From Longimicrobium terrae (GTDB lineage: Bacteria; Gemmatimonadota; Gemmatimonadetes; Longimicrobiales; Longimicrobiaceae): a stretch of DNA of 64,000 bases. This document shows positions 35,151 through 44,471 of this stretch, in pieces. Made by a program: the position numbers and the translations under genes. The DNA is taken from contig NZ_JACHIA010000010.1 of NCBI RefSeq assembly GCF_014202995.1, positions 1-64,000 on the forward strand, read 5' to 3'. Numbering within the stretch: position 1 is the first letter of the stretch; every line of letters begins with the position of its first letter. The notes below the pieces were generated by a model, which was given only the letters and a program-made list of their open reading frames with translations, did not search any database and was not told the origin of the DNA.

Positions 35151-38100
35151 ATGTTTCTTTCCGACGTATCCATCCGGCGGCCGGTGTTCGCCACGATGAT
35201 GATGGTGACGCTGGTCGTCCTTGGCCTGGCCGGCTACCAGCGCCTGGCCGTGGACGAGTACCCCGACGTGGCGTATCCCACCGTCGTGGCGCAGACCAGC
35301 TACCCCGGCGCATCGCCCCAGGTGATGGAGCGCGAGGTGTCGCGCCCCATCGAAGAAGCGCTCAACACGGTGCAGGGGATCGACGAGATCACCAGCACCT
35401 CGCTGGAGGGCAGCTCGCTGGTGCGCGTGCAGCTCAAGCTGGGCGTGGACGTGATGGATGCGCAGCAGGAAGTGCAGTCCAAGATCGCCCGCATCCGCCG
35501 GCAGCTTCCCGAAGACATCGACGACCCGGTCATCATCCGCTTCGATCCCAACGAGCGGGCCATCATGTCCATCGCCGTGCAGAGCAGCGGCCGGTCGATG
35601 CGCGAGCTGACGGACCTGGCGGACCAGGTGATCAGCACCCGGCTGGAAGCACTGTCCGGCGTGGGCGGCGTGAACCTGGTGGGCGGCACCGAGCGTCAGA
35701 TCCGCGTGCAGCTGGACCCGGCCTCCATGCGCTCGTACGGCATCGCGCCGCCGCAGGTGGCGCAGGCGCTGCAGCGCGAAAACCAGGAAGTGCCCGCCGG
35801 CCGCGTGCGCCGCGGCGACCAGGAGCGCCTCGTCCGCATCACCGGGCGCGTGGAGGATCCCAAGACGTTCCAGGACGTGACCGTCGCGGTGCGCAACGGC
35901 GTTCCCGTGCGGCTGGGCGACGTGGGCAGCGTGGTGGACGGTACGGCCGAGGCCCGCAGCGCCAGCTTTCTGAACGACGGGCGCGCGCTTTCCATCGAAA
36001 TCCTCAAGATCAGCGGCAGCAACACGGTGGAGGTGGCCGACCGCGTGCGCGCCGCCGTCGCCGAGATGCAGCGCCAGCTTCCGTCCGACGTCAAGATGAC
36101 GGTGGTGACGGACGACTCGCGGCGCATCAAGGAGTCGCTGGCCAGCGTGCAGCACGAGCTGGCGCTGGGCGCGGTGCTGTGCATCGCCATCATCTACCTG
36201 TTCCTCAACAGCTGGCGGTCGACGATCATCACCGGGCTGGCGCTGCCCATCTCCATCATCTCGGCGTACTTCGGGATGTGGATGTTCGGCTTCACCATCA
36301 ACACCATGACGCTGCTGGCGCTGTCGCTGGCCATCGGCCTGCTGATTGACGACGCCATCGTGGTGCGCGAAAACATCGTCCGGCACGTGGAGATGGGGAA
36401 AGACCACCACACCGCCGCGCGGGAGGGCACCAGCGAGATCGGGCTGGCCGTCTTCTCGACGACGCTGGCGGTGGTGGCGGTGTTCGTTCCCGTGGCGTTC
36501 ATGGGCGGGCAGATCGGGATGATCTTCTTTCAGTTCGGCGTGGTGGTGGCGTTCGCGGTGATGATCTCGCTGTTCGTCTCCTTTACGCTGGACCCCATGC
36601 TGTCCAGCGTGTGGCCTGACCCGGAGGTGGAGAACCACGAAGGGCGCAGGCGGAACCCCATCCAGCGCTTCGCCCGCCGCTTCAACGACGGCTTCGAGCG
36701 CATCGCGGACCGCTACCCCGCGTGGCTTGCCTGGGCGCTGGACCACCGCAAGTCGGTGCTGGGCGGCGCCACGGCCGCGGTCGTCGCATCGATGCTCATC
36801 ATCCCGCAGCTGGGCTTTGCCTGGGTGCCGGACTTTGACGGCGGGGAGTTCAACGTCAACTTCCGCGTGGCGCCGGGCTCGCGGCTGGAGTACACGGTGG
36901 CGCGCGGGCACGAGCTCAGCGATCTGCTGCGCAAGCAGCCGGAGGTGGAGTTCACCTACATGAGCATCGGCGGCGGCTTCCGCGGCACGCCCAACACGGG
37001 GCGCGTGTTCGTGAAGCTCAAGGAAAAGAGCGACCGCAAGCGCAACCAGATGGAGATTACGGAAGACCTGCGCGGCGCGCTGCGCAACCTTCCCGGCATC
37101 CGCGCCAACATCACCGGCACGCCCACCATCTTTGGCGGCTTCCGCCAGCCGATCCAGGTGAACGTGCAGGGGCCGGAGCAGCAGCAGCTGAAGCTGGCGG
37201 CCGCGCAGGTGATGGAGATCCTGGAGTCGGTGCCCGGCCTGGCCGAGGCCACCAGCAGCGACGACGGCGAAATCCCGCAGCTGGACGTGAACGTGGACCG
37301 CGAGCAGGCGTGGGCGGCCGGCGTGGGAATCAGTTCGATCGCGACGACGCTGCAGCCGCTGTTCACCGGGCAGCGCGCCACGGAGTGGGAGGACGCGCAG
37401 GGCTACACGCACGACGTGGTGGTCGTGTATCCCGACAGCATGCGGACGAGCGCGGCGGACGTGGGCGGCATCGTGGTGCCCAGCACCAACGTGGATCCCG
37501 CCAGCGGCCGCCCGGTGATGATTCCGCTGAGCCAGGTGGCCACAGTGCAGGCCGGCGTGGGACCGCAGCAGATCGAGCGCAGCTCGCTGGAGCGGCAGAT
37601 CAGCATCAGCGCGGGCGTCACGCCGGGCTATCCCATGAGCGAGGTGGCCGACGCGGCGCGCGCGGCGCTGGACTCGGCCGGGCTGCCCACGGGCTACCGG
37701 ACCGTGTTCCGCGGCGACGTGCAGAACCTGAACGAGACCAAGGGCTACGTGCTGAGCGCCCTGGGGCTGGCGGTGATCTTCATCTACATCGTGCTGGCGT
37801 CGCTGTTCGGCTCGTTTCTGCAGCCGCTGGCCATCATGCTGTCGCTGCCGCTTTCGTTCATCGGCGTGGGGCTGGCGCTGCTGCTGACGGGCGGCAACCT
37901 GAACGTGTTCACCATGATCGGCATCATCATGCTGATGGGCCTGGTGACCAAGAACGGCATTCTGCTCATCGACTTCGCCAACCAGCAGCGCGAAGAAGGG
38001 ATGGGCCGGCGCGAGGCGCTGCTATCCGCCGGACGCATCCGCCTGCGGCCCATCATCATGACCACGGTGGCCATGATCTTCGGCATGGTGCCGCTGGCGC

Positions 38101-38315
38101 TGGCGCTGGGCGAGGGCGCCGAGCAGCGCGCGCCGATGGGCCGCGCGGTGATCGGCGGGCTGATCACGTCGACGGTGCTGACGCTGTTCGTGGTGCCGGT
38201 GGTGTACACGCTGCTGGACGACTTCGTGGGTCTGCTGCGCCGGCGCGGCAAGCGGTCCGCGCAGTCTCACGCGCCGCATGCTCCGGTGCGCCCCGAGCCG
38301 GTCGCCGCGGACTGA
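35151..38315 (+). CDS. RND-family inner-membrane efflux transporter (HAE1/AcrB-like)
   Basis: 1054 residues, the normal length for an RND pump. Opens with MFLSDVSIRRPVFATMMMVT; helices TM1, TM2-6 and TM7-12 flank two periplasmic loops. Helix 4 contains LALSLAIGLLIDDAIVVREN with the Asp pair of the proton relay. The later GIIMLMGLVTKNGILLIDFA is the matching helix 10/11 Lys-region motif. It exports drugs or metabolites using the proton gradient; the substrate is unknown. Third gene of the TolC-adaptor-pump operon, 50 bp after the adaptor, preceded by GGGAGCGCGGG and a T-rich tract. Followed by a strong terminator. Confidence 0.95.
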   Translation: MFLSDVSIRRPVFATMMMVTLVVLGLAGYQRLAVDEYPDVAYPTVVAQTSYPGASPQVMEREVSRPIEEALNTVQGIDEITSTSLEGSSLVRVQLKLGVDVMDAQQEVQSKIARIRRQLPEDIDDPVIIRFDPNERAIMSIAVQSSGRSMRELTDLADQVISTRLEALSGVGGVNLVGGTERQIRVQLDPASMRSYGIAPPQVAQALQRENQEVPAGRVRRGDQERLVRITGRVEDPKTFQDVTVAVRNGVPVRLGDVGSVVDGTAEARSASFLNDGRALSIEILKISGSNTVEVADRVRAAVAEMQRQLPSDVKMTVVTDDSRRIKESLASVQHELALGAVLCIAIIYLFLNSWRSTIITGLALPISIISAYFGMWMFGFTINTMTLLALSLAIGLLIDDAIVVRENIVRHVEMGKDHHTAAREGTSEIGLAVFSTTLAVVAVFVPVAFMGGQIGMIFFQFGVVVAFAVMISLFVSFTLDPMLSSVWPDPEVENHEGRRRNPIQRFARRFNDGFERIADRYPAWLAWALDHRKSVLGGATAAVVASMLIIPQLGFAWVPDFDGGEFNVNFRVAPGSRLEYTVARGHELSDLLRKQPEVEFTYMSIGGGFRGTPNTGRVFVKLKEKSDRKRNQMEITEDLRGALRNLPGIRANITGTPTIFGGFRQPIQVNVQGPEQQQLKLAAAQVMEILESVPGLAEATSSDDGEIPQLDVNVDREQAWAAGVGISSIATTLQPLFTGQRATEWEDAQGYTHDVVVVYPDSMRTSAADVGGIVVPSTNVDPASGRPVMIPLSQVATVQAGVGPQQIERSSLERQISISAGVTPGYPMSEVADAARAALDSAGLPTGYRTVFRGDVQNLNETKGYVLSALGLAVIFIYIVLASLFGSFLQPLAIMLSLPLSFIGVGLALLLTGGNLNVFTMIGIIMLMGLVTKNGILLIDFANQQREEGMGRREALLSAGRIRLRPIIMTTVAMIFGMVPLALALGEGAEQRAPMGRAVIGGLITSTVLTLFVVPVVYTLLDDFVGLLRRRGKRSAQSHAPHAPVRPEPVAAD

Positions 38316-38342
38316 CGCGCCGCGCTCGAGGTCGATGAACAG

Positions 38343-38378
38343 AAGGGCCGCCGATCTCTCGCGATCGGCGGCCCTTTT
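38343..38378 (+). terminator. Terminator of the RND operon
   Basis: Stem AAGGGCCGCCGATC / GATCGGCGGCCCTTTT (six-base loop), 27 bp after the pump's stop. Confidence 0.92.
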
Positions 38379-38400
38379 CTCGTCTGCATGCTTCTACGAC

Positions 38401-38687
38401 AACTGCCGTTTCACACGGAGGTCACGGAGGATGCACGGAGGACACGGAGGAAGAACAAGAACCTCACACAGAGCCACAGAGCCGCAGAGAAGAGACAACT
38501 GAAAGCATCACACAGAGTCAGCAGAGTCAACAGCAGGAACAATCATTACTCAGTTAACTCTGTTGACTCTGTGTGAGTCCGATCAGTGCTTTTCCTCTGC
38601 GGCTCTGCGTCTCTGTGTGAGGCTTTCGTTTGCTGTTCCTCCGTGTCCTCCGTGCATCCTCCGTGACCTCCGTGTGAAACGGCAGTT
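38401..38687. repeat. 287-bp nested palindrome with perfect 51-bp arms
   Basis: Arms 38401-38451 and 38637-38687 are exact reverse complements (51 bp; they start AACTGCCGTTTCACACGGAG). Inside are a second pair (CACACAGAGCCACAGAGCCG at ~38464 and its near complement at ~38592-38622) and a third pair (CACACAGAGTCAGCAGAGTC at ~38510 and ~38552-38574). No frame. The middle motif recurs at 61042-61125. Confidence 0.92.
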
Positions 38688-38728
38688 CATCACACTCCGC
38701 AGCCGAACGAAGCCTGGATGAACGCGAG

Positions 38729-38762
38729 AGCCCCCGGCGCCGCGTGGGCACCGGGGGCTTTG
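38729..38762 (-). terminator. Terminator T1 of lamin-tail gene 1
   Basis: Stem AGCCCCCGG(C/T)GCC around GCGT with AAAGC at its leftward end; same sequence family as T2-T5. Confidence 0.85.
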
Positions 38763-38787
38763 CGTGATCAGGGCCGAAGCCGAAAGA

Positions 38788-39942
38788 TCAGGGCGTAAAC
38801 GAGGAGTTCTGCGCCTTGGGAGTACCGCGGCCGCCGGGGCCGTACACAGAGGTGACCGAGGCGTTCCCCCAGTTGCTGCCGTCCATGTTGCTGTTGTCCA
38901 GCGCCGGGTTCTTGAGCTCGCGGCTGATTCCGTCCTGCGCCGAGGTGGCGGCCGAGGCGTACTGCGTGCGGTCGACGGTCAGCGTGTCGGAGCCGTACAC
39001 GCGGGCGATCTTGAACGCGCCCAGACTGTTCGGGAATCCAGTCAGAGTGTACGCGTAATCTACGGGCACGCCACCGTTGCTGGTGGTGTTGGCGGACTTG
39101 CCCAGCACCACGTACGCACCCGGGAGAACCTCGAGCGGCGAAGAGATCAGGTGGTACGCACGGCGACCCGATGCGGCGGAGTCGGCGACCACCAGGTTCT
39201 GCATGTCCACCGGCCGCGTACCCGCGTTGTACACTTCAACCCACTCGCCGGTGAGGTCGGGATTGGAGTTGAAGTTCGCGGGATTGACGAGCACCTCGTT
39301 GATCACCAGCAGGTACTGCACATCCGTCTCGATGTACACCTTGAAGGAGACGTTGCTGGCCGTCTGCGGCACGCTCAGCTGCCACGTGTGCGCGGCCGAA
39401 ACCTGGTTCTGCGTCAGGATCTCGTGGTAGGCAAAGAACGGCTGCTGCAGCCCGGTGAACTCCGCGACGCCGTCCGCGTTGGCCACGGTGGCTGTTCCCG
39501 TTCCGTTGGTCACCGTGGGGCCGGTGTGAAAGAAGGCCTGGATCCCCTGCGGGTCCGCCACCGTGCCGTCCGGCGTACCCATGGCTTCGTTCATCAGGTT
39601 CTGCACCGTCACGTCGAACTGAAAGATTTCCGTTCCCGGATTGTACGACGCGTTGCTGGACGTGAGCACCAGGTTCGTGTACTGGCCGCCGACGACGACG
39701 CGGCTGCCGCTGCCGGCGGGAGCCGCGGGCGCGCAGCTCACCGTGGCGGAGCGGATGTTGGCATTGCACTCGAACAGCTGCAGCGCGGACTCGGGCACAT
39801 CGCGGCGGACAGTGCCCTGCACGGCGGCGGGCTGCTGGTCGCCGCACGCCGCGGCAAACACGAGGGATGCGGCCGCCGCAAGACGCACGGGGAGCCGCTC
39901 CGAGTTCAGGAATCGCAAGAGGTACTTTCGCGGGAGGATCAC
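38788..39942 (-). CDS. Lamin-tail-domain lipoprotein, copy 1 of 5
   Basis: 384 residues from a GTG. N-terminal lipoprotein signal (LPVRLAAAASLVFAAAC, lipid on the Cys). A conserved N-terminal part (FECNANIRSATVSCAPAAP, two conserved Cys) is followed by a beta-rich middle (FQFDVTVQNLMNEAMGTPDG, VSFKVYIETDVQYLLVINEV) and a C-terminal lamin-tail (LTD) beta-sandwich (LVINEVLVNPANFNSNPDLT, GEWVEVYNAGTRPVDMQNLV). The LTD is a binding module common in secreted bacterial proteins. No catalytic motif is present. Identity with the other copies is strongest in the middle and LTD. The outer or inner membrane surface is the probable location; the ligand is unknown. Confidence 0.85.
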   Translation of the reverse strand: MILPRKYLLRFLNSERLPVRLAAAASLVFAAACGDQQPAAVQGTVRRDVPESALQLFECNANIRSATVSCAPAAPAGSGSRVVVGGQYTNLVLTSSNASYNPGTEIFQFDVTVQNLMNEAMGTPDGTVADPQGIQAFFHTGPTVTNGTGTATVANADGVAEFTGLQQPFFAYHEILTQNQVSAAHTWQLSVPQTASNVSFKVYIETDVQYLLVINEVLVNPANFNSNPDLTGEWVEVYNAGTRPVDMQNLVVADSAASGRRAYHLISSPLEVLPGAYVVLGKSANTTSNGGVPVDYAYTLTGFPNSLGAFKIARVYGSDTLTVDRTQYASAATSAQDGISRELKNPALDNSNMDGSNWGNASVTSVYGPGGRGTPKAQNSSFTP

Positions 39943-40056
39943 ATGATGTGGTGCAGAGCTGCAACGCTCAATGATAACGGCACCGGCGTACGGCAGGAAG
40001 GCCGTTTTTCCCGTCGATTCCCGCGCAATGGTGCACTCCTGGTTCGCGAAACGACG

Positions 40057-40090
40057 GAGCCCCCGGCGCCGCGTGGGCGCCGGGGGCTCT
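40057..40090 (-). terminator. Terminator T2 of lamin-tail gene 2
   Basis: Stem GAGCCCCCGGCGCC / GGCGCCGGGGGCTC, 31 bp after the stop at 40121. Confidence 0.9.
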
Positions 40091-40120
40091 GTTCAATTCA
40101 TCCCGCGTGAAAGGGAGAGG

Positions 40121-41329
40121 TCAGGGCGTGAACACCGAGTTCTGCGCCTTGGGCGTGCCGCGCCCGTTGGTGCCGTAGAACGGGGCGTCGGAGGCGCTGC
40201 CCCAGTTGCTGCCGTCCATGTTGGAGTTGTCCAGCGCCGGGTTCAGCAGCTCGCGCGAGATGCCGGCCTGCGCCGAGATCGCCGCGTTGCCGTACTGGGT
40301 CCGGCCCAGGGTAAGCGTATCGCCGGGAACGCTGCCCAGGCGCGAGATCTTGAGGGCGTCCACCGAGTTGGCCAGCGCAATGGTTCCACCGTACGAGTAG
40401 TCCACCGGAACCCCGCCGTTGCTGACGGTGTTGGTGCTCGCGCCCAGAACCACGTACGCGCCCGGCGCCACCGTCAGCAGCGACGCGATGCGATGGTACG
40501 GCCGCCGCCCCGATCCCGCCGAGTCGGCGATCAGCAGTCCCTGCATCTGCACCGGCAGACGGCCCGCGTTGTACACTTCGAACCACTCGCGGTCGGTGTC
40601 GACGCCGGGGCCGTTGGGGTCCGGGTTCAGGGGGTTCACCATCACCTCGTTGATCACCAGCAGGTACTGCACGGTCGTTTCGATGTAGATCTTGAACGAC
40701 ACGGTGCTCGCGGTGGTCGGCACGTTCAACTGCCACGTGTGCGACTGCGACACCTCGTCCTTCTGCAGGATCTCGTTGTAGGTGAAGTACGGCTGGTCTT
40801 CACCCGTGATGGAGGCGACGCCGTCGGCGTTGGCCACACTGGCCGAGCCCGTTCCGCTGGTGACCGTGGGGCCGGTGTGGAAGAAGGCGCGAATGCCACC
40901 CGGATCCACCGCCACGCCGTTCGCGGTGCCCAGCGCCTCGTTCAACAGGTTCTGCACCGTCACGTCGAACGAAAAGATCTGCGTGCCCGCATCGTATCCG
41001 GTGTTGCTGGACGTCAGCTTCAGGTAATCATTCTGCCCACCGATGATCGCGCGGCTGCCGCCGCCGGCCGGGGCCGCGGGCGCGCAGTTCACCACCGCGG
41101 AGCGGATGTTCGCGGTGCAGTCGAACGCCTGCAGCGCCGTCTTGGGTACGTCGCTGCGCGCGGTGCCCTGCACGGCCACGGGCTGCTGGTCGCCGCACGC
41201 CGCGGCCGAAAGCAGGACTCCGGCGGCCAGCAGGCGCCACGCAGCGCGCGGCACAGAGGGAGAGTTCAAGAAAATCTCGTTTCGCGAAAGAAGGCCCGCA
41301 TCAGGGCGAAGGGAGGGAGATCCAGCCAT
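40121..41329 (-). CDS. Lamin-tail-domain lipoprotein, copy 2 of 5
   Basis: About 402 residues from ATG 41329. A TTG at 41269 would remove 20 residues and give a more ordinary lipoprotein signal (AAWRLLAAGVLLSAAACGDQ). It keeps the two-Cys N-terminal box (FDCTANIRSAVVNCAPAAP), the middle region (FSFDVTVQNLLNEALGTANG) and the LTD (LLVINEVMVNPLNPDPNGPG, then DREWFEVYNAG). It carries a short insertion in the LTD region relative to the others and has fewer Lys. It is separated from copies 1 and 3 by 178 bp and 446 bp. Confidence 0.82.
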   Translation of the reverse strand: MAGSPSLRPDAGLLSRNEIFLNSPSVPRAAWRLLAAGVLLSAAACGDQQPVAVQGTARSDVPKTALQAFDCTANIRSAVVNCAPAAPAGGGSRAIIGGQNDYLKLTSSNTGYDAGTQIFSFDVTVQNLLNEALGTANGVAVDPGGIRAFFHTGPTVTSGTGSASVANADGVASITGEDQPYFTYNEILQKDEVSQSHTWQLNVPTTASTVSFKIYIETTVQYLLVINEVMVNPLNPDPNGPGVDTDREWFEVYNAGRLPVQMQGLLIADSAGSGRRPYHRIASLLTVAPGAYVVLGASTNTVSNGGVPVDYSYGGTIALANSVDALKISRLGSVPGDTLTLGRTQYGNAAISAQAGISRELLNPALDNSNMDGSNWGSASDAPFYGTNGRGTPKAQNSVFTP

Positions 41330-41711
41330 GACCCGCGTGCGGAGGGGCGAAGCCCGGAGGAACCTCTGGGGCGTAGGCAATTTCCGTGCGGGATTTTCAA
41401 ATGTTTCCTTTGCGGACGGGAATCAGCGGCTTCCAGCAGATTCACGGATTGACGGCCTTCTTTCATGCGGCCGAACGCACGTGAACCGCGCGGGAACGTG
41501 GCCTTGCCTCCATGGGCGACAGGCCTGTTGCGGCCTGGGTGCACCGGCTGCGGGGCGGATGATCGTTCCGGTGGACACACCCTTTCTTGCCGTCACGGCG
41601 GGGGGCGCCGGCCGTCCCCCATTGCCTCTCCTGACCCCACGCACCTCCGCCGCGCCGGGTGCTCCGGGTAACGGCGGTACGCGCATTCCGCACGGAGGGG
41701 GGACACACGCG
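41330..41711. other. Intergenic region upstream of copy 2, no gene seen
   Basis: No frame with coding features. It is longer than the other gaps of the array, so an unrelated insertion or a lost copy is possible, but nothing in it resembles a lamin-tail gene. Confidence 0.4.
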
Positions 41712-41746
41712 AGAGCCCCCGGCGCCGCGTGGCGCCGGGGGCTTCG
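41712..41746 (-). terminator. Terminator T3 of lamin-tail gene 3
   Basis: Stem AGCCCCCGGCGCC / GGCGCCGGGGGCT with loop GCGT. Confidence 0.9.
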
Positions 41747-41775
41747 TTCACCCGTTCCGCGCGAGCGGACGAGGG

Positions 41776-42900
41776 TCAGGGCGTAAACGCGGAGTTCTGC
41801 GCCCTGGGCGTGCCGCGGCCACCGGGGCCGTACACCGACGTGACGGACGCACTGCCCCAGTTGCTGCCGTCCATGTTGCTGTTGTCCAGCGCCGGGTTCT
41901 TGAGCTCGCGGCTGACGCCGTCCTGCGCCGAGGTCGCAGCCGACGCGTACTGCGTGCGGTCCAGGGTCAGCGTGTCCGCGCCGTACACGCGGGCGATCTT
42001 GAACGCGTCCAGCGAACTCTGCAGCGCAACCGAACCGCCCCACGCATAATCCACCGGCAGGCCGCCGTTGTTCGTGGTGTTGGTCGTGGTGCCCAGCACC
42101 ACGTACCCGCCCGGGGCGATCACCACGGAGGACGCGATCAGGTGGTACGGGCGGCGCCCCGACGCGGCCGAATCGGCGATCACCAGGTTCTGCAGGTCCA
42201 CCTTGAGGGTGCCCGCGTTGTAGAGCTCCACGAAGTCGCCATTCGTTTCCATGCTGGTGCCCGACGGATTGACGAGCATTTCGTTGATCACCAGCAGGTA
42301 CTGCACGTCCGTTTCAACGTACATCTTGAACGCGACGGTGCCGACGCTGGCGGGAGCGCTCAGCTGCCACGTGTGCGCGGCCGACACCTCGTTCTGCCTC
42401 AGAATCTCGTGGTAGGCAAAGAACGGCTGCTCAACGCCGGTGATGTCGGCCGTGCCGTCCGCGTTGGCCACGGTAACCGTTCCCGTTCCGCTGGTGACCG
42501 CGGGGCCGGCGTGAAAGAACACGCGGATCCCTTCCGGGTCGGGCGTCACGCCGTCCGGGGTGCCCATGGCCTCGTTCAACAGGTTCTGCACCGTCACGTC
42601 GAACTGAAAGATCTCCGTCCCCGCATTATACGAGACGTTGCTGGACGTGAGCTTCAGCAGCGAGTTCTGGCCACCCAGAATGTTCCGGCTGCCGTTTCCG
42701 GCCGGGGCCGTCGGGGCGCAGTTCACCGCCGCGGCGCGGATGTTCGCCGTGCAGTCAAACTCCTGCAGCGCCGTCTCGGGGACGTTGCCGTCATCGGCGC
42801 GCTGCACGGCGGTGGGCTGCTGGTCGCCGCACGCCGCGGCGGCAAGAACAAGCGTCGCCGCCAGCCAGCGGCGGTCGAACGCGGGACGCTTCAGTTTCAT
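41776..42900 (-). CDS. Lamin-tail-domain lipoprotein, copy 3 of 5
   Basis: 374 residues from ATG 42900. Lipoprotein signal (RRWLAATLVLAAAACGDQQ). Conserved EFDCTANIRAAAVNCAP box, middle FQFDVTVQNLLNEAMGTPDG and LTD LLVINEMLVNPSGTSMETNG-DFVELYNAG. Its central part is almost identical to copies 4 and 5 (GSRNILGGQNSLLKLTSSNV), suggesting recent duplication or gene conversion. Confidence 0.86.
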   Translation of the reverse strand: MKLKRPAFDRRWLAATLVLAAAACGDQQPTAVQRADDGNVPETALQEFDCTANIRAAAVNCAPTAPAGNGSRNILGGQNSLLKLTSSNVSYNAGTEIFQFDVTVQNLLNEAMGTPDGVTPDPEGIRVFFHAGPAVTSGTGTVTVANADGTADITGVEQPFFAYHEILRQNEVSAAHTWQLSAPASVGTVAFKMYVETDVQYLLVINEMLVNPSGTSMETNGDFVELYNAGTLKVDLQNLVIADSAASGRRPYHLIASSVVIAPGGYVVLGTTTNTTNNGGLPVDYAWGGSVALQSSLDAFKIARVYGADTLTLDRTQYASAATSAQDGVSRELKNPALDNSNMDGSNWGSASVTSVYGPGGRGTPRAQNSAFTP

Positions 42901-43060
42901 TGAACCGGTTTCAGGCGAAAGGTAAAGCCCGAAAGCGGGCGACAGGCAGGCTCACCAAGATAGCGGAATCCGTGCACGGACGCTACACGCGGCACGCGGC
43001 GAAAGCGTTTGCGGCGCAAGGGTTTCTCCCCCGTCGTACGGTTCACGACGAAAGCAGAAA

Positions 43061-43090
43061 ACCCCCGGCGCCGCGCGGGCGCCGGGGGCT
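43061..43090 (-). terminator. Terminator T4 of lamin-tail gene 4
   Basis: Stem CCCCCGGCGCC / GGCGCCGGGGG followed leftward by the complement of AAAA. Confidence 0.88.
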
Positions 43091-43124
43091 CCAATCCGTC
43101 CGTACCCGCCGAAGCGGGACGAAC

Positions 43125-44273
43125 TCAGGGCGTGTACGTGGAGTTCTGCGCCTTGGGCGTGCCGCGGGTGGTCGTGGACCCGTAGGTGTAGGTGGCCGTC
43201 ACTGCCGTAGTCGCCCAGTTGCTGCCATCCATGTTGGAGTTGTCCAGCGCCGGGTTCCGGAGCTCGCGGCTGATGCCTTCCTGCGCCGACGTAGCGGCCG
43301 ACGCGTACTGCGTGCGATCCAGCGTCAGCGTGTCGGTTCCGTACACACGAGCAATCTTAATCGCGTCCAGCGAGTTGGCCAGGCTGAAGCTGCCGCCGTA
43401 CGAGTAGTCGATCGTCGCACCCAGGTTCGAGGCCGGGTTGGTGCTTCCGCCCAGGGTCACGTACGCGCCCGGGGCAACCTTCAGGGAGTTGGCGACCAGG
43501 TGATACGGACGGCGCCCGGAAGCGGCGGAGTCGGCAATCACCAGGCCCTTCATGTTCACGGACAGAGTACCGGCGTTGTATACCTCGAAGTATTCCGCGG
43601 GCTGCTCGGTGGACACGAGGCCGACCGGGTTCGCCAATACCTCGTTGATCACCAGCAGGTACTGCACGTCCGTTTCAATGTACATCTTGAACGCCACGGT
43701 ACCGGCGCTGGGAGGAACGCTCAGCTGCCACGTCTTGGCCGACGAAACGGCGTTCCTGGGCAGGATCTGGTTGTACCTGAAGTACGGCTGCTGCGTGCCC
43801 GTGATGTCGGCGACGCCGTCCGCGTTGGCCACGGTGGCCGTGCCCGTGCCGCTGGTGACCGCGGGGCCAGCGTGGAAGAACACCCGGATGCCGTCCGGAT
43901 CCGGCACGGTGCCGTCCGGCGTGCCCATGGCCTCGTTCAACAGGTTCTGCACCGTCACGTCGAACTGAAAGATCTGCGTGCCCGGGTTGTACGACACGTT
44001 GCTGGACGTGAGCTTCAGCAGCGAGTTCTGGCCACCCAGGATGTTCCGGCTGCCGCTGCCGGCCGGGGCCGCGGGCGCGCAGTTCACCGCCGCGGCGCGG
44101 ATGTTGGCCGTGCAATCAAACGCCTGCAGCGCGGTTTCGGGCACGCTGCCGACTGTCGGGCGCTGCACCTCCACGGGGTGCTGGTCGCCGCACGCCGCGG
44201 CGAGCAGGAGCATCGAAGCCGCCACGATCCGGGCGCAGGAACGCTCCGGAGTCGGGAGTCGTAGAAAGGTCAT
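43125..44273 (-). CDS. Lamin-tail-domain lipoprotein, copy 4 of 5
   Basis: 382 residues from ATG 44273 (a longer frame upstream lacks a signal peptide). Lipoprotein signal (ARIVAASMLLLAAACGDQH). Same box order: AFDCTANIRAAAVNCAPAAP, FQFDVTVQNLLNEAMGTPDG, VAFKMYIETDVQYLLVINEV and LTD (NPVGLVSTEQPAEYFEVYNA). The C-terminal blade is slightly longer (TATYTYGSTTTRGTPKAQNS). The ending TRGTPKAQNSTYTP is common to all five. Confidence 0.86.
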   Translation of the reverse strand: MTFLRLPTPERSCARIVAASMLLLAAACGDQHPVEVQRPTVGSVPETALQAFDCTANIRAAAVNCAPAAPAGSGSRNILGGQNSLLKLTSSNVSYNPGTQIFQFDVTVQNLLNEAMGTPDGTVPDPDGIRVFFHAGPAVTSGTGTATVANADGVADITGTQQPYFRYNQILPRNAVSSAKTWQLSVPPSAGTVAFKMYIETDVQYLLVINEVLANPVGLVSTEQPAEYFEVYNAGTLSVNMKGLVIADSAASGRRPYHLVANSLKVAPGAYVTLGGSTNPASNLGATIDYSYGGSFSLANSLDAIKIARVYGTDTLTLDRTQYASAATSAQEGISRELRNPALDNSNMDGSNWATTAVTATYTYGSTTTRGTPKAQNSTYTP

Positions 44274-44404
44274 CTGCAGGGGGATCGCGTGAGGTGATAC
44301 GAAGGTGTTACCCCACCAAAGATAATGACAGACAGGCATGCGGAAAAGTCCGGATGCCGCAACAGCATGGACTGTCACGAAAGTCACTTTGTGAGTTTCT
44401 CCGC

Positions 44405-44444
44405 ACAAAAAAGCCCCCGGCGCCGCATGGGGCGCCGAGGGCTT
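44405..44444 (-). terminator. Terminator T5 of lamin-tail gene 5
   Basis: Stem AAGCCCCCGGCGCC / GGCGCCGAGGGCTT followed leftward by six A on the plus strand (T-run in the leftward RNA). Confidence 0.93.
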
Positions 44445-44471
44445 TCGGTCATCAAGCCGAAACCGCGGAGG

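Noticed and set aside
33519-37412. A 1297-residue open frame opposite the RND adaptor and pump genes
   Set aside because: It is antisense to two unmistakable genes and is a by-product of G+C-rich third positions; no domain was recognisable.
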